Source: an archaeon (GTDB lineage: Archaea; Thermoplasmatota; Thermoplasmata; Methanomassiliicoccales; Methanomethylophilaceae). Taken from it: DNA of 35,760 nucleotides. Location of the stretch: positions 1-35,760 of the forward strand of contig JAKSHX010000008.1 in NCBI GenBank assembly GCA_024399155.1, written 5' to 3'. The notes under the pieces are model-generated. The model did not search any database and had not been told where the DNA came from. It worked only from the letters and a program-made list of their open reading frames with translations. Of this stretch, positions 31,102 through 35,760 are shown piece by piece (positions within the stretch are counted from its first letter, which is position 1; the number at the start of each line of letters is the position of its first letter). Made by a program: the position numbers and the translations under genes.

Positions 31102-33726
31102 CTATTTTTCTATAACAATAGTCACATCGTCAACTCGCAATATATCAACGGCGTTGCCATTAAACACCGTCTTTTTTTCAAATGTTAGATACTCTGATGT
31201 CAATTCTATATCTTTGTTATTTACTGAAATAATGATCTTACCATCATTGACGAGAGCAGATGCAACCTTCTCCGGATTGAGGTTCGCAATCTCTGCTATG
31301 ATAGATTTAGCATCAGTCTTGAATGCTGGTCCAAGTTTAGAATACAGCGGTTTTACTGCAGTATATTTTTCAACAATGTCTGCTCTTTCCATAATCTGCA
31401 GTTTTTTAATTTTTACAGTGTTTGTAATATCTAACAGTACTTCATTCAAATTTTTTGTACTAGATCCGATAAGTTCCACCGATTGAAGCATCGAGTTTAA
31501 TGGAATTTTCATCTCAGATTTCCATTTGCGAATAGCTGCAATAATTTCTTTTAATAATTCACCAACTTTCTCTGCATTTTCATCTACAAACATCTGTTCT
31601 GGCCATTGTGTGAGATGAATACTTTTAACACTCTCATATTTTACGAAATGTTCCTGATATATATCTTCAGTTACGTGTGGCATGAAAGGCGTCAACATTT
31701 TAATGGAGCCCAAAAACACATTATATAACGTATACTTGACAGCAGGATCCCCTCTAAATTTTACCATCTCGATGTAATGATCAGCAAATTCATGCCAAAT
31801 AAAATTCTCTATGTCCTTCATAGCTTTATCGAAGGCATAATTATCCATATGCTCAGTTACGGATTTTATAACCTGTGAATACTTACTAATAATCCATTTG
31901 TCAGACGGCCGAAGTTCGTCTATCGTTACATTTACCGGTTTTGTATCGAACAAGGGTGCAACGAACTGTCCAATGTTAAAAATTTTATTACATATTTTAC
32001 TCCCTCTGACAACGTCTTTTTCTCTAAATGCGTGATCTATTCCTAAAGAACATGTTGATGCATAATATCTAAACGCATCCGCCCCGTACTTTTTTAGAAT
32101 TGGTACTGGATCAATAACATTGCCAATTGATGTGTGCATCGGTGTGCCATCAGGGGCCATAACAAATCCATGGATCATAATGTCCTTCCACGGAATATCG
32201 CTTTTGATTTGATTACTCCTGAGTATAGTATAAAAGGCCCACGTTCTAATTATGTCGTGTGATTGAGGCCTTACAGACATCGGCCACAATTTTTTGTGTA
32301 GTTCTTCGTTTCTACCCCAATATGTGTTATACAAAGCGGATCCAGAAGAATCCATCCACGTGTCAAATACATCCGTACAACCACTAAATTCTGTGCACCC
32401 GCACTTGGGGCATTTGTCTATCGGTGGCTCATCTTTTATTGGGTCACAATAACACATTTCTTTTGTAGCACATACTGCGTGACCGCATTTATTACACTCC
32501 CATATCGGAATAGGTGTGGCGAAAATGCGTTGTCTCCCTAGGACCCAATCCCACTGCAACGAGTTTGTCCAGTCCTCGAGTCTAACTTTCATGAATTGAG
32601 GAAACCATCTGATTTTTTTCGCCATTTCTAAAATTTGCTCTTTAAAATCTAAAGTTTTTAAAAACCATTGAGGTACTTGTAGATATTCTATTGGTGTATG
32701 GCATCTCCAGCAGATGGAAACTTGTTGACGATTTTCTTCCTGTTTTACAAGAATCCCGTTATTTTTTAAATCATTAATTGACGCTTCACGTGCTTCAAGA
32801 ACAGTCATCCCAGCATATTTGCCAGCAAGTTCAGTCATTTTTCCCTGTTCATCAATTCCCTTTTCTAAATCAAAGTGATACTTCATTGTCCATTCGAGAT
32901 CATCTTTATCGCCAATAGTACAGATCATCACATTACCTGTTCCGTACTCCATTTTAACTTTTGGATCAGATATAACTTTGACACGTTTTCCGAAAAGAGG
33001 CGTAATCAACTCTTTACCAATCAAATACTTTTTTTCTTCATCGTCCGGATGCACTGCAACAGCTTTACACGTGCACAATAATTCAGGTCTTGTTGTTGCA
33101 ATAAGTAAAAAACTTTCAGGACATTCGTCTGCCACTTGGAATTTGATGTAGTTGAGTTTATTGATGTTGTCTCTATATTCTACTTCAGCGTCAGCGAGTG
33201 CAGTCATACAACTTGGGCACCAATTTACAGGATAATTGCCCTTATACACGAGTCCTTTATTGAACAGCTCTATGAAAGATAGTTGGGTTATGCGTCTGTA
33301 GTATGGTGTATCGGTTTGATAGTAGATGCTCGGATCCATGCTTTCTCCAAGCATTTCAAATTCGTGGATCATCTGATTGATTTTCTCGTTTGCGAACTTT
33401 TCACAAAGTTCTCTGTATTTCTCTCTAGACGTGTTTAGTTTGTTAATGTTGTATTTCTTTTCTACCATTATTTCGATTGGTGTACCGTTTACATCGAAAC
33501 ATAAGGGAAAGAAAACGTTGTATCCTCTCATTCTTTTATAGCGAGCAACAAAGTCTATGAGTGAATAACCGGTAGCATGTCCTAGGTGGAGTGCTCCAGA
33601 CGCATATCTTGGAGGATTGTCAATACTGTAAATCTTGTCGGAGCTTGGATCAAAGCGATATATTTTTTCTCTTTTCCACATCTCCTGCCATCGTTTTTCG
33701 ATAGCTGCAGGCTCATACCGCGACAT
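31102..33726 (-). CDS. valS: Valyl-tRNA synthetase
   Basis: The 874-residue class I synthetase charges tRNA-Val and edits threonine. The HIGH motif is HLGH at 47-50. An inserted CP1 editing domain (about 150-360) contains the TTRPELL block. A zinc-type cysteine cluster lies at about 411-450 (CNKCG, CPKCGC). The anticodon-binding domain starts near 615, and a coiled C-terminal part follows. The place of KMSKS is taken by PMHTS at 529-533 within DGTPMHTSIGNVIDP, so both lysines are absent. The ATG at 33726 fits the family; a longer open frame upstream is not used. A TATA box about 26 bp upstream, framed by an inverted repeat, predicts a leaderless and possibly regulated transcript. The stop codon is TAG. 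Confidence 0.93.
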   Translation of the reverse strand: MSRYEPAAIEKRWQEMWKREKIYRFDPSSDKIYSIDNPPRYASGALHLGHATGYSLIDFVARYKRMRGYNVFFPLCFDVNGTPIEIMVEKKYNINKLNTSREKYRELCEKFANEKINQMIHEFEMLGESMDPSIYYQTDTPYYRRITQLSFIELFNKGLVYKGNYPVNWCPSCMTALADAEVEYRDNINKLNYIKFQVADECPESFLLIATTRPELLCTCKAVAVHPDDEEKKYLIGKELITPLFGKRVKVISDPKVKMEYGTGNVMICTIGDKDDLEWTMKYHFDLEKGIDEQGKMTELAGKYAGMTVLEAREASINDLKNNGILVKQEENRQQVSICWRCHTPIEYLQVPQWFLKTLDFKEQILEMAKKIRWFPQFMKVRLEDWTNSLQWDWVLGRQRIFATPIPIWECNKCGHAVCATKEMCYCDPIKDEPPIDKCPKCGCTEFSGCTDVFDTWMDSSGSALYNTYWGRNEELHKKLWPMSVRPQSHDIIRTWAFYTILRSNQIKSDIPWKDIMIHGFVMAPDGTPMHTSIGNVIDPVPILKKYGADAFRYYASTCSLGIDHAFREKDVVRGSKICNKIFNIGQFVAPLFDTKPVNVTIDELRPSDKWIISKYSQVIKSVTEHMDNYAFDKAMKDIENFIWHEFADHYIEMVKFRGDPAVKYTLYNVFLGSIKMLTPFMPHVTEDIYQEHFVKYESVKSIHLTQWPEQMFVDENAEKVGELLKEIIAAIRKWKSEMKIPLNSMLQSVELIGSSTKNLNEVLLDITNTVKIKKLQIMERADIVEKYTAVKPLYSKLGPAFKTDAKSIIAEIANLNPEKVASALVNDGKIIISVNNKDIELTSEYLTFEKKTVFNGNAVDILRVDDVTIVIEK

Positions 33727-33736
33727 AGATAACAGG

Positions 33737-33765
33737 ACATGCACATAATATAAATAAGTGCATGT
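33737..33765. promoter_or_regulatory. Inverted repeat framing the valS TATA box, candidate operator
   Basis: ACATGCAC (33737-33744) and GTGCATGT (33758-33765) are perfect 8-bp inverted arms. The 13-bp spacer between them contains the valS TATA element (read TTATTTATATTAT on the minus strand). A protein bound to both arms would cover the TBP/TFB site and repress valS. Confidence 0.6.
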
Positions 33766-33805
33766 AAACGCGCGCACTTTATTAGCACGTATGTAAGCGC
33801 ACGCA
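33762..33805. repeat. Imperfect 15-bp direct repeats upstream of valS
   Basis: ATGTAAACGCGCGCA at 33762-33776 and ATGTAAGCGCACGCA at 33791-33805 differ at two positions and start 29 bp apart. The first overlaps the right arm of the TATA-flanking inverted repeat. The local GC-rich character stands out in this AT-rich spacer. Confidence 0.55.
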
Positions 33806-34188
33806 TCATAATAATTATAATAAACAGTTATAGAGAAATAAAGTTTCAACGGTGTAAGATATTCGTTTAACACTTATATGACAAATACAGTGACAAACAA
33901 ATAACGACACACTAAGGACGTCAGTTATAATCTTATCATTTCTTGTGAGCCTACTAACATCGCTGAATTAATTATTGTAATACACTTTACACATTCGTTG
34001 GCATTTACAATTATAGAACAGAGCAAACGACACGAAAAATACTTTTCATACCTTCTCTCATCATTTGATGTAATCGCTCACTTTTTATAAACGAACGTCT
34101 AACACACGATTTATCTAAACGAGCCATCTGCAATTCAAAGAGAAGTGAGCAAATGTAATAACGAGTTTATATTTACACCTACAAAATA

Positions 34189-35760
34189 TCAAAGGTCAAA
34201 AAATGAGTTTCCCTCTAATAGACGATTAATAGTATCTTTTATTTCAGATATTTTTATGCGCCTTTGTTCTTTAGAATCACGGTCTCTTATGGTTATAGTG
34301 GCTTCATCACAGTTGTTATCGATAGTTTCATAATCTACAGTTATGCACCACGGTGTTCCAATTTCATCCATACGGGCATATCTTTTACCAATTGTTCCAG
34401 ATCCGTCATAACATGCTTCGATACCACAGGTATGAAGGCTTTCGTAAATTTTGTATGCTATTCTATCAAGGCCATCCTTTTCCATTAAAGGAAACACACC
34501 GACTTTTACAGGCGCTACAGTTGGTGCCAAATGTAGCACTGTGTAATCTTTTTTCTCATCATATTCATACGCATGCTCGAGTATAGAGTAAAATATTCTA
34601 TCAAGTCCATGGGATGGTTCGATTACGTGAGGAACAACCCGCTCACCTGTAACTTTTTCTTTGACATGTATAACTTCAAAATATCTTTCGTCAAGATCTA
34701 TTTTCTCGTCATTTATTGTAATTTCAATCCTGTTATTTTTTACATCGATGGGTGATAATGCCTCAATTGCAGCGGCAATTTTACTGGCCCGTTCTTTAAA
34801 TCTAGGTCCAAGAGCTTTATTTCTGGCTTTAATTACATCTTTCTCTATTTCTCTCGGCACGTCAAATTTTTTAAAATGCGACATATCTTGTCCTGAGAAC
34901 AACGCATGCCTCGAAAGATCCCACGATCCTCTATCTGCAATACCTACAATTTCGGTCCATCCATACGTTAAAAGAACTTCAGCATCCCAGCAATCTGTAG
35001 CGTAGTGAGCCATTTCATTTTTCTCATGTTCCCTAAATCTAAGCCTTTTGGAATCGATTCCCAGTTTGGTCAATAGTTGCTTGGTGGTATATACAAAATA
35101 CGCAAGTACCTGATTAGCGATAACCCCTCTGTCTACGGCCTCTTTCACTGTCATCGTAGTTAATTCAAGTGTGGTATTCGGTATAAGATCAAGATACTCG
35201 TTTTCAACTTCAGAAAATCTATCCCAATTTTTATTTTCAGGATCTACAAAAAGTTCCGCCTCCATTTGGTTAAATTCCCTCATTCTAATCATACATTGGC
35301 GGGGTGCAATTTCATTTCTATAACTTCTTCCAGTTTGCATGACGCCAAGTGGAAGTTTTTCTCTGTTGTATCTATAAAGATTGAGATAGTTAGCGAATAT
35401 GCCCTGTGCTGTTTCCGGTCTTAGGTACCCTACACGCGCCGATCCAGGCCCTATGTTGGTTTTAAACATTAAATTGAATTCACCAACAGGTCCTAAATCG
35501 CCACCACACTCGGAACATTTGACATCGTATCTTGCAAATGCTTCATTTATTTCTTCAGGGGTAAGAGCGTCTGAATTGTCACAGAATTCTTTGACAATGT
35601 GATCTGCCCTAAAGGGAGCATGGCACTTTTGACAGTATGTAATAAAATCTGCGAAATTATCAACATGTCCAGATGCTTTAAAAACATCTTTTGGATTAAT
35701 TATTTCCGAATCTATTTCAACAAAATTTTCTCTTACTTTGTATATTGACCTCCACTCTTC
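34189..35760 (-). CDS. glyS: Glycyl-tRNA synthetase, archaeal/eukaryotic type (5' end missing)
   Basis: The frame is open from the window edge to a TGA at 34189-34191 and gives 523 residues; roughly 50 N-terminal residues lie outside. It is the homodimeric class II GlyRS of archaea and eukaryotes. A zinc-type segment with cysteines (CQKCHAPF, then CSECGGDLG) precedes FNLMFKTNIGP and LRPETAQGIF. Motif 2 is visible in SYRNEIAPRQCMIRMREFNQ, and motif 3 in PSHGLDRIFYSILEH. The C-terminal anticodon-binding domain (LHLAPTVAPVKVGVFPL onward) ends in the usual charged tail. An internal ATG at 35469 is not the start because the upstream codons are clearly GlyRS. Confidence 0.96.
   Translation of the reverse strand, partial: EEWRSIYKVRENFVEIDSEIINPKDVFKASGHVDNFADFITYCQKCHAPFRADHIVKEFCDNSDALTPEEINEAFARYDVKCSECGGDLGPVGEFNLMFKTNIGPGSARVGYLRPETAQGIFANYLNLYRYNREKLPLGVMQTGRSYRNEIAPRQCMIRMREFNQMEAELFVDPENKNWDRFSEVENEYLDLIPNTTLELTTMTVKEAVDRGVIANQVLAYFVYTTKQLLTKLGIDSKRLRFREHEKNEMAHYATDCWDAEVLLTYGWTEIVGIADRGSWDLSRHALFSGQDMSHFKKFDVPREIEKDVIKARNKALGPRFKERASKIAAAIEALSPIDVKNNRIEITINDEKIDLDERYFEVIHVKEKVTGERVVPHVIEPSHGLDRIFYSILEHAYEYDEKKDYTVLHLAPTVAPVKVGVFPLMEKDGLDRIAYKIYESLHTCGIEACYDGSGTIGKRYARMDEIGTPWCITVDYETIDNNCDEATITIRDRDSKEQRRIKISEIKDTINRLLEGNSFFDL

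Larger units (their letters stand above)
33727..34188. other. Intergenic region upstream of valS
   Basis: The left part carries the valS promoter, the inverted repeat and the direct repeats listed separately. The remainder, up to the glyS stop at 34189, is AT-rich, with no RNA gene or convincing frame on either strand. Confidence 0.45.

Noticed and set aside
33727-33765. T-box-like tRNA-sensing leader of valS
   Set aside because: The predicted transcript is leaderless, and T-box elements are not known in archaea; the symmetry lies in DNA around the TATA box.
1-35760. CRISPR arrays, insertion sequences, prophage or defence genes
   Set aside because: No regularly spaced repeats, transposase motifs, phage structural genes or nuclease/helicase defence modules were seen; the only helicase is a DbpA/DeaD-type housekeeping enzyme.

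Overview
The window comes from an archaeon, most likely a methanogen of the class Thermoplasmata (order Methanomassiliicoccales fits best). Supporting features are the heterodisulfide reductase subunits HdrC and HdrB with their complete cysteine motifs, archaea-only translation genes (aRF1, DTD2-type deacylase, ribosomal protein S3Ae, Trm1, eukaryote-like GlyRS, a tRNA-Met with a canonical 37/38 intron), PurP and pyruvoyl arginine decarboxylase. Many start codons lie about 26 bp downstream of a TATA box, as expected for leaderless archaeal mRNAs. The sequence is AT-rich (estimated by eye, not counted). The order-level assignment is inference.

Layout: 1-131 tail of pheS; 671-5720 translation and nucleotide genes (dtdA, convergent pyrH, then prf1-argS-GNAT); 5710-8183 lipoate-ligase-like gene, a decayed gene, and purP; 8229-11293 an MgtE-type transporter divergent from two tandem PhoU/TrkA-C regulators; tRNA-Gln; adk; an FAD-linked glycolate/lactate-type oxidase; 14978-18336 an M50 protease divergent from a large CysH-like PUA/ferredoxin protein, then a membrane protein; 18338-19233 pdaD plus a zinc-ribbon protein; an M16 peptidase; 20609-23511 a hydrogenase-type protease and a DUF1538 membrane protein divergent from a ModE/LysR-like regulator; 23580-24925 hdrCB; rps3ae; tRNA-Met; a GNAT gene; trm1-HAD; tRNA-Gly; a DEAD-box helicase; valS; and a 5'-truncated glyS.

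The genes are mainly housekeeping. Translation dominates: four aminoacyl-tRNA synthetases, a release factor, a deacylase, a tRNA methylase, a ribosomal protein, a helicase and three tRNAs. Energy metabolism is represented by hdrCB and perhaps by the hydrogenase-type protease. I found no phage, CRISPR array, insertion sequence or defence island.

The least explained features are regulatory or small. They are paired direct repeats flanking the TATA box between DUF1538 and the ModE-like regulator; an 8-bp inverted repeat framing the valS TATA box with further direct repeats upstream; a 28-codon leaderless ORF whose stop overlaps the start of the PhoU/TrkA operon; a hairpin just ahead of the helicase start; and a 639-bp decayed reading frame beside purP.
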